Below are positions 10,799-22,165 of a stretch of 64,000 bases of DNA, piece after piece. The stretch is from Pyropia yezoensis (Eukaryota > Rhodophyta > Bangiophyceae > Bangiales > Bangiaceae). The stretch covers positions 14,887,589 through 14,951,588 of the forward strand of contig CM020619.1 of the NCBI GenBank assembly GCA_009829735.1. Reading direction: 5' to 3'. Below the pieces are notes generated by a model. The model saw only the letters and a list, made by a program, of their open reading frames with translations, was not told where the DNA came from and ran no database searches. Every line of letters begins with the position of its first letter. Positions within the stretch are counted from its first letter, which is position 1. The translations under genes and the position numbers were made by a program.

Positions 10799-11656
10799 AT
10801 GGCCGTCTGGCGCACCCTCCCCGTCGCTGCCATGACTGCGCTTGTGGCCATTGCCGCGGCCATGCCCGAAGCGGCCGCCGCCGCGGCCGCAGCGACAAGG
10901 ACGACGGCCGCAGCGACGGCGACGATGGCTCTGGCAACGTCGAGGACGACATCCACCACCACTGCCGCCGGCACCGGCACCACCGCCACCGCCGCCGCTA
11001 CGCTCACCCCGACGGGCCGGCAGTGCACGCAGGCTGGGGACTTTCCCCACCACGACGGCTGCTCCGCGACGGTCCGTGGGGTGGGGGTGCCCCTCCCCCA
11101 GCTGGCCGGCCGGTGGTACATGTGGGACCTGAGCAACGACGCAAAGGACTATTACAAGTCCCTGCTGCGCATTGACTCGAGCGCCGAGGTGACCTGCCCG
11201 ACGATGGACAACACCGTCGCCCGCGGGGTGGTGGCCACTACCCTCTGCATGAGCTCCCGCGCCCGCCCCGGTGGCCGCATCCGCACCTCGTGCGCGCGCT
11301 TCCGCGTCCGCCGCGCGGCCGGCCGCGGCGGCCGCTACGACCCCGCCGCGCCGCTGGTGTGGTCGCGGCTGGCGCCCCGCTTCGGCCGCCGCCCGGACGG
11401 GCCGGTCAAGATCCTGGCGGCCGTCCGCTGGCCGGGGGGGGGCCTCAAGTCGTTTGCCACGTACGCGTGCCCAGAGGGGCACGCCCCACGGCGGCTGCCG
11501 TGCGTGGAAAAGGGGGTGGCCGAGGTGGTGGGCGTGTGGACGCGGCTGCTCGGCTCCCCGGGCCTGTACGCGACGGCGGTGATGAGCAAGCGGCGCATCG
11601 GGATTGAGGCGCTCAACGAGTTCCAGCAGCTCAGCTGCCCGACGTTCCGCACCTAG
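10799..11656 (+). CDS. secreted Cys-containing protein, possibly lipocalin-like
   Basis: The 285-residue product starts at the ATG at 10799 with a hydrophobic leader (MAVWRTLPVAAMTALVAIAAA), consistent with a signal peptide or signal anchor. A low-complexity Thr/Ala linker runs to about residue 70. The rest is ordinary globular sequence with about eight cysteines. The segment LPQLAGRWYMWDLSND resembles the Gly-x-Trp first motif of lipocalins. Later strands (VKILAAVRWPGGGLKSFATYACPEG; LYATAVMSKRRIGIEALNEF) and a C-terminal Cys (LSCPTFRT) fit a small secreted beta-barrel. The lipocalin assignment is an inference from layout and one weak motif. The alternative is a lineage-specific secreted protein. 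A 23-base G run follows the stop near 11672. Confidence 0.6.
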   Translation: MAVWRTLPVAAMTALVAIAAAMPEAAAAAAAATRTTAAATATMALATSRTTSTTTAAGTGTTATAAATLTPTGRQCTQAGDFPHHDGCSATVRGVGVPLPQLAGRWYMWDLSNDAKDYYKSLLRIDSSAEVTCPTMDNTVARGVVATTLCMSSRARPGGRIRTSCARFRVRRAAGRGGRYDPAAPLVWSRLAPRFGRRPDGPVKILAAVRWPGGGLKSFATYACPEGHAPRRLPCVEKGVAEVVGVWTRLLGSPGLYATAVMSKRRIGIEALNEFQQLSCPTFRT

Positions 11657-11966
11657 AAAAGGCGCGCATACGGGGGGGGGGGGGGGGGGGGGGGGTGGGT
11701 GGGGGGTGCGGTCACACAGGCAGGAGCAACGAACGGCCCGGTAGCCTGTTCGGAGGTGGAGGTGAGCGCGCCTGCGGTGTCCGTCACGCGTTGTCGTTAG
11801 GAGTGCATGCAGTAGGTATGTATTGTACAACCAGGGGGGCACGTGCCCATCCTGGCCTTGACTGCTTTGCTTGTCTTAAGCAGACTACCGTGCCCACCGT
11901 TCGCCAACCACACCAACTGCCCTCCATCGCCCCTCCGCCTGGACCACCCCCCACAGGAGAGCGCTC

Positions 11967-13226
<1,260 letters not shown>

Positions 13227-14042
13227 AACCGGGAGGGGCGTGGCCGCTGCCGCGGTGCTGTCAGAAGTGGTCAGCAACACCAGCAGCGGCGGCGGCGACG
13301 GCGGTGCAGTGGTAGCGGTAGCGGTAGCAGCAGAGGTAGTAGAACCGAGAGCGGCAGCGGCAGAGACAGCGGCAGAGGTATGTATGTACTGTACATAGAG
13401 GTGTGAAGCAGCTGCTCAAAGTAACGGCAGTCGTAGCATCCGCAGTCGTACAGTACAAACCTATTTCTGGGATGACAAGAAGTGGGTCTGTTGTCGTGCA
13501 TCCTGACAGTTTGGACATCCGGGCATGCATGGCTGTCACCAATGTGCCTCGCACGGCAGAGAGCTACAGTACTTGTCTATCGTACGTCCGTCCATACAGT
13601 ACTTGTGGCGGGCCACCTTTCGACTGTTTTCGGCGTAAGATGGCTCATGTGCCCACGAGAGGCGCTGCCGCACGTCTTTGCCACGTGTGGGGTGAGGTCG
13701 AGTGCAGGGTGGCGCGCCGAGTCGCCTTCGTCGCGAGGCCGCCCTCCTTCCTCCCGCCCTTGTCCGCCCCGCTGCTCGGTGCGCCACACCCGCCACTTCT
13801 CTGCGCATGCCCCTTGCTCTACCGACTGCGACCGCTCGGCCGGTCTGCCCCTACCTCCCAGCCTGGCTGCTCCCCCTTCCGCCGTCTCTACAACCGTAGT
13901 TGACGGGCGTGTCATCCCCCCCTCCCTGACCCACCGCCGCGGGTGTGGCCGCCACCTCTACCGGGCGCCTCCTCTCCACACTCGTCCTTTTTCCTACGCA
14001 CCGCAACCCGCGTGGGCGCCTTCCCCCCTTTCTCAGCGCACG
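13227..14042. other. divergent intergenic region with GTAC motifs
   Basis: An 0.8-kb region between divergent genes. It holds a GTATGTATGTACTGTAC motif at about 13378-13396 and ACAGTACTTGT twice near 13567 and 13597. The 3' third is C/T-rich and likely covers promoter and 5' UTR of the plus-strand gene starting at 14043. Confidence 0.5.
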
Positions 14043-14156
14043 ATGGGAGCCCCCCCGCCTGCCGCCCGCGATCGCGGTGGCACCCCCCCCCCGCCGCCGT
14101 CGGGTTCCCCCCCGGCCCCCTCCCGGGCAGGCCGACGGGCGACCGCCGCTGCTGCT

Positions 14157-14195
<39 letters not shown>

Positions 14196-15540
14196 GCGTC
14201 TACCGCGGCGGCGGCGTCTTCGTCGGCGGTCCCCCCTCCCCCGCACCCCGGCCGTGACGCCGACGCCGCGGCGCGGGCGGAGCAGCTCGACGCGGATGCG
14301 CGGGCGTTGCGGGCCGAGCGGGCGGCGCTGTGGCGGGTTGTTCGGGCTGCGACGGCGGCGGGGGGGGACGCTGCGGACGTGTGGGTCGACGGCGCCGGCG
14401 CTCCCGGGGGTGGGGGGGGCGGGGGCTGGGACGTTGGTGGTGGCGGCGGCGGTGACCGTGACGGGGACGGGGGTGGCGGTGGGGGTGCCGGCCGCCCGCC
14501 GCTTGCAAACGGGGTGGCGGCTGCCGGGGCGGGTGGTCCCCCCTCTCCCCCGGCCCCCGCTCCCCCCCCCCCCGCCGACGCTGTGTCGGAGCTGGCCGAC
14601 GCTATCCGGCGGGTGGCGGCGGAGCGGGAGGCCCGCCGCGCGGCGGCCGCCGACGTGCGCGCCTACGCGTTGGCCGCTGCGGACGCGGCGGCGGCGGCGG
14701 CACGCAAGGCGGCGGCGGACGAGTTTGAGGCGGGCAAGCGGCGGCTTCGCGAGCGCATGCTGGCGGTGAATGGCGAGCAGCGCCGCCGTGTCGACGCCAT
14801 CCGTTGTTCGGGTACGTTTTCGTTGATGCTCTTGTCCTGTGAGGGGAGGGGGGGGAGATGTGTGGAAATGAGCTGTTGGTGTGGGGGGCAGCGGCGACGG
14901 TGGGACTGCATTAATGCTGTGGGTGGCGGGCAAGAGCGCCGTCTGTGGGAGAACGGTTTGCTCGGAGCGCGTGCTGTCATGTCTGGTGGTTGCTGTGTGG
15001 CGGCTGTTTGTGTTGAGAATGTCCACTGACGTGGCTGGTGGCGAGAATGTTGGCATACACTGTGCTGCGCACTGGGCCTCTTTTCTTATCTCCCGCCTGC
15101 CCCCCTCATCTATTACTGTTCCCCCGCCCCCCCCCCTCCCGTGCGGCTCCGTGCTGTCTCCCAGGTGTTGCCAAACGGCGCAAGCGGCCGTTCAGCTCGC
15201 CCCCCGCCACCCCAGCGCCCGGCACTCCTGGTGCGGGGCCACCCACGCCCACCGCCGCCGGCGCACCCACCACCACGCTGCCGCCGCTGTCGCTGGGGCC
15301 TCTCGCGGCCGCATCTGGAGGCGGCGGCGCTGTCAATGCCGCCGCCGCCGCTGCCATGGCGGCCTGTATGGGCAGTGGCGGCGGCGTCGGGGGCGTCGGC
15401 GGGGGCAGTGGTGGCGGCGGCGGCGGCGTTGGGGCTGGCGTTGGCGGCGGCGGCGTCGGTGTCGTTGGCGGCGTCGGCGTCGGTGGTGGCGGCGTTGGCG
15501 TTGGCGGCGGCGGTTGGGGTGGGGTAGACCCGCGGGCGCT

Positions 15541-15571
<31 letters not shown>

Positions 15572-16904
15572 GGCTTCCCGTTCGGCCCCCCTGCGAGTGC
15601 GGCGGCGGCGATTGCGGCGGCGCGGCGGACGGCGATTGGTGGTGGCGTGGGCGGGGCGGGGGGCGGCTGGCCCGTCCCTGGGGGCGGGGGGCTCGTCACG
15701 GCCCTCCAGCGGGAGGGCGTCGTCCGCGTTGCGCTGACGGCGGATGAGATCAATGGCGACTTGGCGGCGCTGTTGGCCACATACGATGCGGCACAACGGG
15801 CTCGGGGTGGTGCGTTGAGAGACGTGGTGGGCGGGAGAAGGGGGGATGGGGGGTCGGTAGGTGGAGCTTGGCGGCAGACACGGGGGTGCCTGTGCGGTTG
15901 TGGTCTGGGGGCTGAAGGCGGCGACACGGGGGCTCTCGCATGTCTCGAGGAGCTCCTTGGTCTTGATGAGGTGTGGTGGAAGCGCACCGCTGAGGCGGCC
16001 TGCTCCGCCGTCGCCAGTGTGTGGGGTTCAGTCCGGCATCCTGTCGTGCGTCCAGGCGAGGGTGGAGCAGTCACTAACAGCCAGCATGGACCCCATTCTT
16101 TTTTTTTTTTTAATGTCTTCTGGCTACCTGCCCTCCCCGCCCCCCCTACATTTCACCCCCCCACAACCTACAGCCGAGCGGCGCGAGGCCGCGGCGGCGA
16201 GTGGTGAAGGCCGCCCTGGTGGCACGGCGGCGGCGCGCTCCAATGACGTGGTCGTTGCGCGAGGCGTGCTGCAGCTTCACGCCGAGACGTACGCGCAGGG
16301 CGACCACGTGGCGGTGCTCAGCCCAAAGTCGGCCAGCCCGAAGTATATCGGCTGGATCTGCTCCATCAACTCCAAGGAGGTGCAGATTCGCGACGTACGG
16401 GGTACGTATGTGGGGACTAGGGGGGGGGGGGCAACTGGGGGTGTTGATGGCGCAGGGGGGGCACGGGTGAGGTGTGTATGATTCACTGCGGTGTGCCCTG
16501 TTGGTGGTATTTGCTGAGCGGGCGTGCTTCAGGGCAACTGTACCCTTTTCAGTTCTTTTGCTGGGGGAACCGACCGCTGACGCTTGCTCTCGTTCTCCTT
16601 TTCTTGGTGCCCCGCCTTGTTTTTGTTCTTCTTTATGTTTCGTCTTCGTTTTTTCCCGGCTGATATGCGGTCTTCTGGCGCCCCCTTCCTCATCTGGTTG
16701 CCCTACCGTGTGCGCGGCGGCCCCACCCGGTCGCCTCACTCCCGCATCACTTCGACGCCCTTTTTCTGGTGTGGCGCTGTGCTGGACGGCCGTGTGCGCG
16801 CGTGGGGCCTGTCTGCTCCTTCCTTAGATGTGGCACACCGTGTGTACGTGTCGCACCTGCGCAACAACCGCCTGTTCCTTCGTCGCACCTGTGACGTGTT
16901 GTGA
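14043..16904 (+). CDS. coiled-coil protein with C-terminal Tudor-like domain (four exons)
   Basis: I assemble this gene from four exons: 14043-14811, 15165-15809, 16174-16401 and 16828-16904 (572 residues). All introns are phase 1. Donors are GTACGTTTTC, GTGCGTTGAG and GTACGTATGT; acceptors are CCCAG, CTACAG and CCTTAG after pyrimidine-rich tracts. The reading frame is kept across every junction. Exon 1 ends with an Ala/Arg-rich heptad-like helix (SELADAIRRVAAEREARR ... KRRLRERMLAVNGEQRRR). Exon 2 starts with a basic KRRKRPFSSPP that could be a nuclear localisation signal, then poly-Gly. Exons 3-4 encode a compact C-terminal beta-rich domain (YAQGDHVAVLSPKS, YIGWICSINSKEVQIRDV, VYVSHLRNNRLFLRR) with the strand pattern of a Tudor or BAH-type chromatin reader. 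Coiled coil plus C-terminal Tudor recalls SGF29, but the domain here is shorter. For exon 2 a donor three bases earlier is also possible. Confidence 0.65.
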
Positions 16905-17905
16905 CGTGAGCGAGGGGACTGGGGGAAAGCTCTGGGGTGCCGCGGCGGCCACTGTGGGCGATGGCGTCTGCGCCCTGTCGCCCTGGACGCTTGGGTATGG
17001 GTAATGGGCGGGGCGGGGGTGTTGTTCCCTGTAACTTTGATTCCCCTCTGGTCGCGCGCTGGTGCCCCGGTGGTCGTCGCGCGTCTCGTGCTCTGTCGGT
17101 CGTCGCGTTTGTGGCGTCGACCAGTCAGTGACGCGGGGAGGCCACACGGGTGGCCCGCCCGGTTGATGGGGGGCGGACGGCAGCCAGCTTTGGCCGGCGA
17201 GAGCGATGACTGCGTCACCTGCGCCGGATGGGGCGGCCGTCCCCGCTGCGGCGTCCTCAGCCGCTTTACCCCCCCCGCGTGGCCGGGTGGATTGCTGGGG
17301 CGGGTGGTCACCACCGTCGTCCTCTGGGACGCGGACGCCGGGAGGAAGCGGGGCGCCCCAGGCGACAGGAGGTGACGGGGGTGGCGGCGAAGCGGGGGGG
17401 GACGCTGCTGCTCGTGGTGGGACGCTGTCGTCGAGGGTGGTCACCGCCGCGCTGGTGGTGCCGTCGGCAACAGTAGGTCCGGTGCCTCCATGGCAATCAT
17501 CAACGCGCGCGCGCACCCTGTTGCTGTCCACGATTGCACCCTCTGGGAGGCGTGGCGTCGGCCCAGATCCCTGACCGGGCCCCTGCGCGCCACTCGCCAC
17601 GGTCGCCTCACCACCGCCGGCCACCGTCGCTGCTGCGCCAACGGATGCCTATCCGTCGGCCTCGGTCGGTCTGGGGTGGCGAGTGGCCCACGTGGGCGTC
17701 TGCCGTACAACTGCGGGTCTGGATTGGCACCTTTCCCTGCCGCCGCCTATTCCTTTCCCCGCCTTTCCTCCCGACCCCGCACGGCGCCAGCGACGGGACA
17801 AGCCCCTGTATCTGCTTAGTTCTTTGTTCGATTTCTCTTATTTTCGTACAGCTCGCCGTGTGGGCCGAGCACAGGTGGGGAGGGGGGAGGGGCGCCCCCC
17901 TGCTA

Positions 17906-17938
<33 letters not shown>

Positions 17939-17943
17939 TGAGT
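16905..17943. other. intergenic region with a 32-base C run
   Basis: This lies between the 3' ends of two convergent genes. A long minus-strand open frame covers much of it (to about 17624) but has no ATG and no domain, so I do not call it. An uninterrupted run of 32 C lies at 17907-17938, just beyond the stop codon of the glycosyltransferase gene. Confidence 0.55.
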
Positions 17944-19668
17944 TCAAGGCGGGGCGGCCGTCGCGAGCACGTCTGCAGCGGGGGCGTCCCCGCCCGCCAC
18001 GGGCGCCCCCCCCCCCCCCCTTGGCGTATCCAGCGGCGTACGGTCCTCCTTGGCCGGCAGCTGCCCCGCCGCGGCGGCGGCTGCCAGGCGCCCCTCCCAC
18101 GCCGCCACCCGGTCGGCCGACGACGCCAGGGCCGCCGCGAGGCCGTCGCGCACGCGGGCGGTGGTGGCCGCCACCCCCGCCGCGTCGGCCGCCGACGCGG
18201 CCGGCGCAATGCCGCTCACCGACCGGTCGAGGGTGTCGAGGAGGGGCGAGTCGGCCACCCGGAACTTGCGCGCAAAGAGCGCGGTCGACGACGCGAGGCG
18301 GCCGGCAAACATGTAGGCCGACGAGTCGTTTGGCTCCGTGTCGTCCACATAGTAGGGGTGCTGCACCGCCTTGACGCCCCGGTGGGACCACACCACCAGC
18401 CGCAGGTGGTTGGTGACGAGGGACCGCCGCCAGCGGGCCGTGTTGGTCAGGAGGGTGACGAAAAAGTGCTCCGACGCCTCGATGGAAAGGCCAAAGGCGA
18501 GGAGCAGCCGCCGCGCCGCAGCAGACCGGACGGTGTACTCGACAAAGTCGCGGTGCAGCAGCATCCACGCCTCCGACTTGCGGGCGGTCCACTCGGCGGC
18601 GGCGTACAGCGGGTTGGGTATCTTCATGGGCACCACCGCCGTCCCATTCTCCTCCCCGCCAAACGCTAGGCTTGTGTCCACGTACAGCCGCCCAATGCGC
18701 TGCTCGGTCACCGTGTTCACCCACGTCTGTGGGGAGGAGACGGACGCAAAGTTGGCGCCCGCGCCGGCCACGCCGGGCGTCGCCAGCAGCCGCCGCACCG
18801 TGTCGGGGGCGACCAGCGGGTAGTCGGCGGCCGACAGGTTGACAAAATAGCACCATCCCGGGTGGGCGGCGAGCAAAAACTCCATCGCAGACAGGACGTT
18901 GAGGACCATGGATATGCCTCGGTACGTAACCACCTCCCGGGGCATGAACCGGACCGCCGCCAGGCGGTCGTCGGCCCGGATGGCCGCCACGACGGGCGCC
19001 AACTCAGCGTCAGGGATTTTGCGGTCAAAGTGGACGGCGTAGGCGTTGGCGGGGTGGGCCAGCGCACGGAGGAGGCGGGGCAGGAGGGGCAGGTTGGACT
19101 CGGACACTTGGATAAAGTAGGCCACGTCCACCTCCCCTGGCGGCGGCGGGCGCCCGCCACCACAGCCGCGGCGGCCGGCCGCCGCTGTGGCATCGCGGGC
19201 AGAGGCGTCGGCGGCGGTGGCGGTAACGGCAGCGGCGGCCGCGCCCCCCCCGTGGTCCGCGTTGGCGCCGACGGCGGCGCCGCTCCCCCCTCCCCGGTCT
19301 ACGCCGAGGAAGAGGGTGGTGGCCATGGCAACCACGCCCAGCAGCAGCAGCGCCCCCACTCGCAGCCGCCACCGGTCGGCGACCTTGCCGCCGCCGCTCA
19401 CAAAGCGCCACGCCCAGGGGGGCCCCGCATCGCCGCAGCCCCCCGACAGGTAGGCCTTGCCGCCACCACAGCCTCCACCCCCACCACCACCTCCGCCGCC
19501 GCCGCCGCCACCGCCGCCGCGGTCGGCGCCGGGCAATGGGCTGCCGCGCGGTGGGGGGGGGGACGACACCGGCAGGGGTGAGCCCCGTGACAAGCGCGGG
19601 GACAGGGGCCGGCCGTTACGCCAGGGGGGGGTCGGACTCGACACACCCCGTGGCCTGTCCATTGGCAT
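17944..19668 (-). CDS. GT14 family glycosyltransferase (Core-2/I-branching / xylosyltransferase type)
   Basis: Type II membrane glycosyltransferase of the Branch family (CAZy GT14), expected in the Golgi and acting on glycoproteins or proteoglycan-like acceptors. The start chosen is the ATG at 19668 (MPMDRPRG); six bases further is a second ATG, and upstream in-frame sequence is Pro-rich UTR-like. The 574 residues comprise a cytoplasmic Ser/Pro/Gly tail, a signal-anchor helix near residues 100-122 (VGALLLLGVVAMATTLFLGV), an Ala/Gly stem and the catalytic domain from about residue 175. Family hallmarks: VDVAYFIQVSESNL, YAVHFDRKIPD, VTYRGISMVLNVLSAMEFLL, WCYFVNLSAADYPL, KSEAWMLLHRDFVEY and SIEASEHFFVTLLTN. 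These match plant GT14 and xylosyltransferase proteins closely. The exact acceptor cannot be read from sequence. A poly-Gly tract lies in the N-terminal tail. Confidence 0.92.
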   Translation of the reverse strand: MPMDRPRGVSSPTPPWRNGRPLSPRLSRGSPLPVSSPPPPRGSPLPGADRGGGGGGGGGGGGGGGGCGGGKAYLSGGCGDAGPPWAWRFVSGGGKVADRWRLRVGALLLLGVVAMATTLFLGVDRGGGSGAAVGANADHGGGAAAAAVTATAADASARDATAAAGRRGCGGGRPPPPGEVDVAYFIQVSESNLPLLPRLLRALAHPANAYAVHFDRKIPDAELAPVVAAIRADDRLAAVRFMPREVVTYRGISMVLNVLSAMEFLLAAHPGWCYFVNLSAADYPLVAPDTVRRLLATPGVAGAGANFASVSSPQTWVNTVTEQRIGRLYVDTSLAFGGEENGTAVVPMKIPNPLYAAAEWTARKSEAWMLLHRDFVEYTVRSAAARRLLLAFGLSIEASEHFFVTLLTNTARWRRSLVTNHLRLVVWSHRGVKAVQHPYYVDDTEPNDSSAYMFAGRLASSTALFARKFRVADSPLLDTLDRSVSGIAPAASAADAAGVAATTARVRDGLAAALASSADRVAAWEGRLAAAAAAGQLPAKEDRTPLDTPRGGGGAPVAGGDAPAADVLATAAPP

Positions 19669-21145
19669 GGGGGCAATAGGGGGGGGGGGGGGGGGGGGGG
19701 GGAGAGGGGAGAACGACAACGGTGTAGGGCGGGCGAGGAGGAGAGATGCAGCCGGGGAGAGGAACGGTGGACAGTGAGGACGGCACTGGGATAGATGGGG
19801 GGAGCGCGGACACGACGGGATGCGCAAGGATAGACGGGGTGGGAAGTGCCACCACAGCCGGGACCGCAAGGAGGGCGTGCCCAGAGGCGGCGGTGGGGGA
19901 CTGCGCCGGGTAAGCGCACATGGACGCTCCGGGGACGCTCGTCGGGCCCACAACGGCGGCTGCCCCGCGTGTGTGGCTGGGGGCTGTGGGGGAGGCGTTG
20001 GGGGGAAGGGGGGTGGGCTCGCACCGTCCCGGTTGCGCGCCGCCAAGTGTGCGCCGTCCTCTCAACACGCACAGCGTGTCGGTATGTGGGCTCCCCTCCG
20101 TGGCTACGGCTGGTACGAACGCGCGCGTGTGCCGCACGTCCGCCTCGCCACCACACGCCCACCCACTCCGTAGAGGGGCACAGCGCATAAATCATCAGCC
20201 GTCGGTGGCCGGTGGCACCCCATGGTATGGATGGCGGCCAGGGGTAACAACCCGCGGTCGCAGCCCCCAGCAGGGCGCGACGTGTCGCCGTCGGCTGCAG
20301 CCCAAGAGCCAGCAAGCCCCGCGCGGAGGTCTGAGCAACAGACTGTCGGCCTGGGGGCCCGAAACCGCCGCGGCGGGGCCCCGCGCGGAGTGCATATGTA
20401 TGGGGAAGGTGGCCGCGGGGAGGTCGCGCGGCGCGTTCTGAAGGCAGATCGCTCCACCGTCAATGCTTGAAGTGTCCAGCGAGGGCGGGGGGGTGGGGAC
20501 GGGAACCCGGCCAGGAGGCCCGTTTCGGAAAGGACGACCCAAGCGGCCCTGGACGTTTTGCATTTCTTTCCCCCGATGTAATGCGAGGGGGTGCACCATC
20601 ATGGTGATGTGTTGCCGGCGAGAGGGTTGGTACAGCTCGGCGTGACAGACAGTTGGCACGGTTCCGCCTGGCGACCAACCCCATGAAATCCACTCGGCGA
20701 AGGCGCGTGCGCAGGACTCCACCTGACAGGATGACAGCTCACACTTATTGTTGGCCCATTGGAGAGCTGGCAGGCCGAACGTACTGTACGTTCCCTTACG
20801 GAAAGAGTTCTTCTCGCGTTTGTATCCACCATGGGCACAATGTGGAATGAATATTGTGTTGATTAACTCCACATACAGAAGGAGGGCACAACCCCATCAA
20901 GCGCCGCATGCATTACATGAACATTATGAGAATCGTAAAAAACGAGATATGTATAAACAAGGGATCTGAAGTTCATGCCACGTGTAATCAACTGGAAGTC
21001 GGACGGGCACCACGGCGACTCCCCGGCGACCAAGCGCGCACCTGCGGAACCCCACCCACCCGGTCGCCTCACGCCCAACTGCCCGCCCAAGTGCGCTCGC
21101 CCGTTGCCACCCCCCCCTCCCCCCCGCTCGCAAACGACTAGCGGC
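19669..21145. other. intergenic region with an AT-richer island
   Basis: No supported gene. The segment next to 19669 is a 22-base G run plus purine-rich sequence, which is pyrimidine-rich on the coding strand of the upstream glycosyltransferase (its likely 5' UTR). A GTACTGTACG motif sits at about 20780. From about 20840 to 20990 base composition drops sharply in GC compared with the flanks. Confidence 0.5.
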
Positions 21146-21640
21146 TTAGCCAGCACGCGGTGGTGGCCGCTCTCCCCGTCGCGGGATCCGCACGATGGTG
21201 TAGTCGGCCGCCGCGCCCGCCCCGTCGGCCGCGGCTGACGTCGTCGGTGCGGGTGGCGGCGCTGACGGCGACGTTGGCAACGACGCGGCCATGGCGGGGG
21301 CGGCGGCGGCGGCATGGGTGGCGGCGGCAGCGTCAGCAACAGACCCAGTGGCGGGTCCTAGTGGCGTCGCTGTCGCCACCGCCGCCGCGACCGGCATCGT
21401 CAGCCCGGCGTCACCCCTTCCCCCCCCCCCCCCCCCCCCCCGCGGGGTCTGAGCGACCGGCTTGCGCGGGTCCGCCCCGATTTGCGCCCGCACCCGCCGC
21501 TCATCGTCGAGCTCGTACCGCCCCGCGGTGAGAAAGGAGAGACCATAGGTGCCGGCGACGAGGAAGGTGATGAAGGGGATGCCAAACTGACGGGTGGGGG
21601 GGGAGAGGGACGTCCACAGCCGGCGGGCGGACGAGAACAT
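21146..21640 (-). CDS. COX16: cytochrome c oxidase assembly protein COX16-like
   Basis: COX16 is a small inner-mitochondrial-membrane protein that assists assembly of cytochrome c oxidase. From the ATG at 21640 the protein has 164 residues. The diagnostic part is at the N-terminus: PPTRQFGIPFITFLVAGTYG is the family's (R)xGxPFxxxxVxGxxGL membrane helix, directly followed by SFLTAGRYELDDERRVRAQ (family xxFxxxRYxxxDxxxxx). The family's C-terminal (I)xRIPRP element may be the terminal YTIVRIPRRGE, separated here by about 70 residues of Ala/Pro/Gly low complexity. Typical COX16 is 100-140 residues, so the insertion accounts for the extra length. Upstream in-frame sequence is Pro/Leu-rich and reads as 5' UTR. 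It diverges from the eIF2-beta gene, sharing a 525-base intergenic region. Confidence 0.82.
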   Translation of the reverse strand: MFSSARRLWTSLSPPTRQFGIPFITFLVAGTYGLSFLTAGRYELDDERRVRAQIGADPRKPVAQTPRGGGGGGGRGDAGLTMPVAAAVATATPLGPATGSVADAAAATHAAAAAPAMAASLPTSPSAPPPAPTTSAAADGAGAAADYTIVRIPRRGERPPPRAG

Positions 21641-22165
21641 TGTGACCGTCCAAGGGGGTAGGGTGGGAAAGATCCAGGGAAGGAACAGAAGTGGAGAGGG
21701 GGAGAGGGGGGAGGGGAAACAGCGCAAGACCGTCATGTCGAACCGAGTCGCGCGTGACGACGCAGGGGGCAGCGGAGCAGATGCTTTGGCAATTCCAACA
21801 ACTTCACCACTGTTTCATTTGTTCGGTGTTCCGTTCTTTCATATTATCTTAAGTCGTCATCGGAGGAAGCCTCAGCCAATTGTACGCTCAAATTTCGTGG
21901 TCCAGCCAATCAGATACCCCTGCCGCGATTGGTCCCACACCAAAAGGAAGAAACAAGAACCTTAAAAGGGCCAAACAAATCGTGACGAGGGTCCACGACG
22001 GTCACGTTCAACACGCGGCGAGCAACCCTGCCGCCACACCACGAAAAGCGGGCTGCGCCAGACGGGCGGGGTGTGTCGTCTTGTCCTCAACCTTGGCGGC
22101 TGCGAAGGGGGAGGCCGCTTACTTACGTCGCCGGCTGCTGTGTGTCCCCCTTGGTGCCTGGCATC
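21641..22165. promoter_or_regulatory. divergent promoter region of COX16 and eIF2-beta copy A, with CCAAT boxes
   Basis: The two genes point away from each other across 525 bases. Within it are CCAAT cores at about 21875 (AGCCAATTG), 21904 (AGCCAATCAGATAC) and, inverted, about 21928 (CGATTGGTCC), close enough to act as NF-Y-type sites. A weak TATA-like CTTAAAAG lies at about 21960. The COX16-proximal side is pyrimidine-rich on the coding strand. The inverted duplication of eIF2-beta starts at about 22091 and so does not include the CCAAT cluster. Confidence 0.5.

Noticed and set aside
16824-17624. 266-codon minus-strand open frame with fairly balanced composition
   Set aside because: It has no ATG anywhere in the frame, no domain, and overlaps the last exon of the Tudor-like gene on the other strand.
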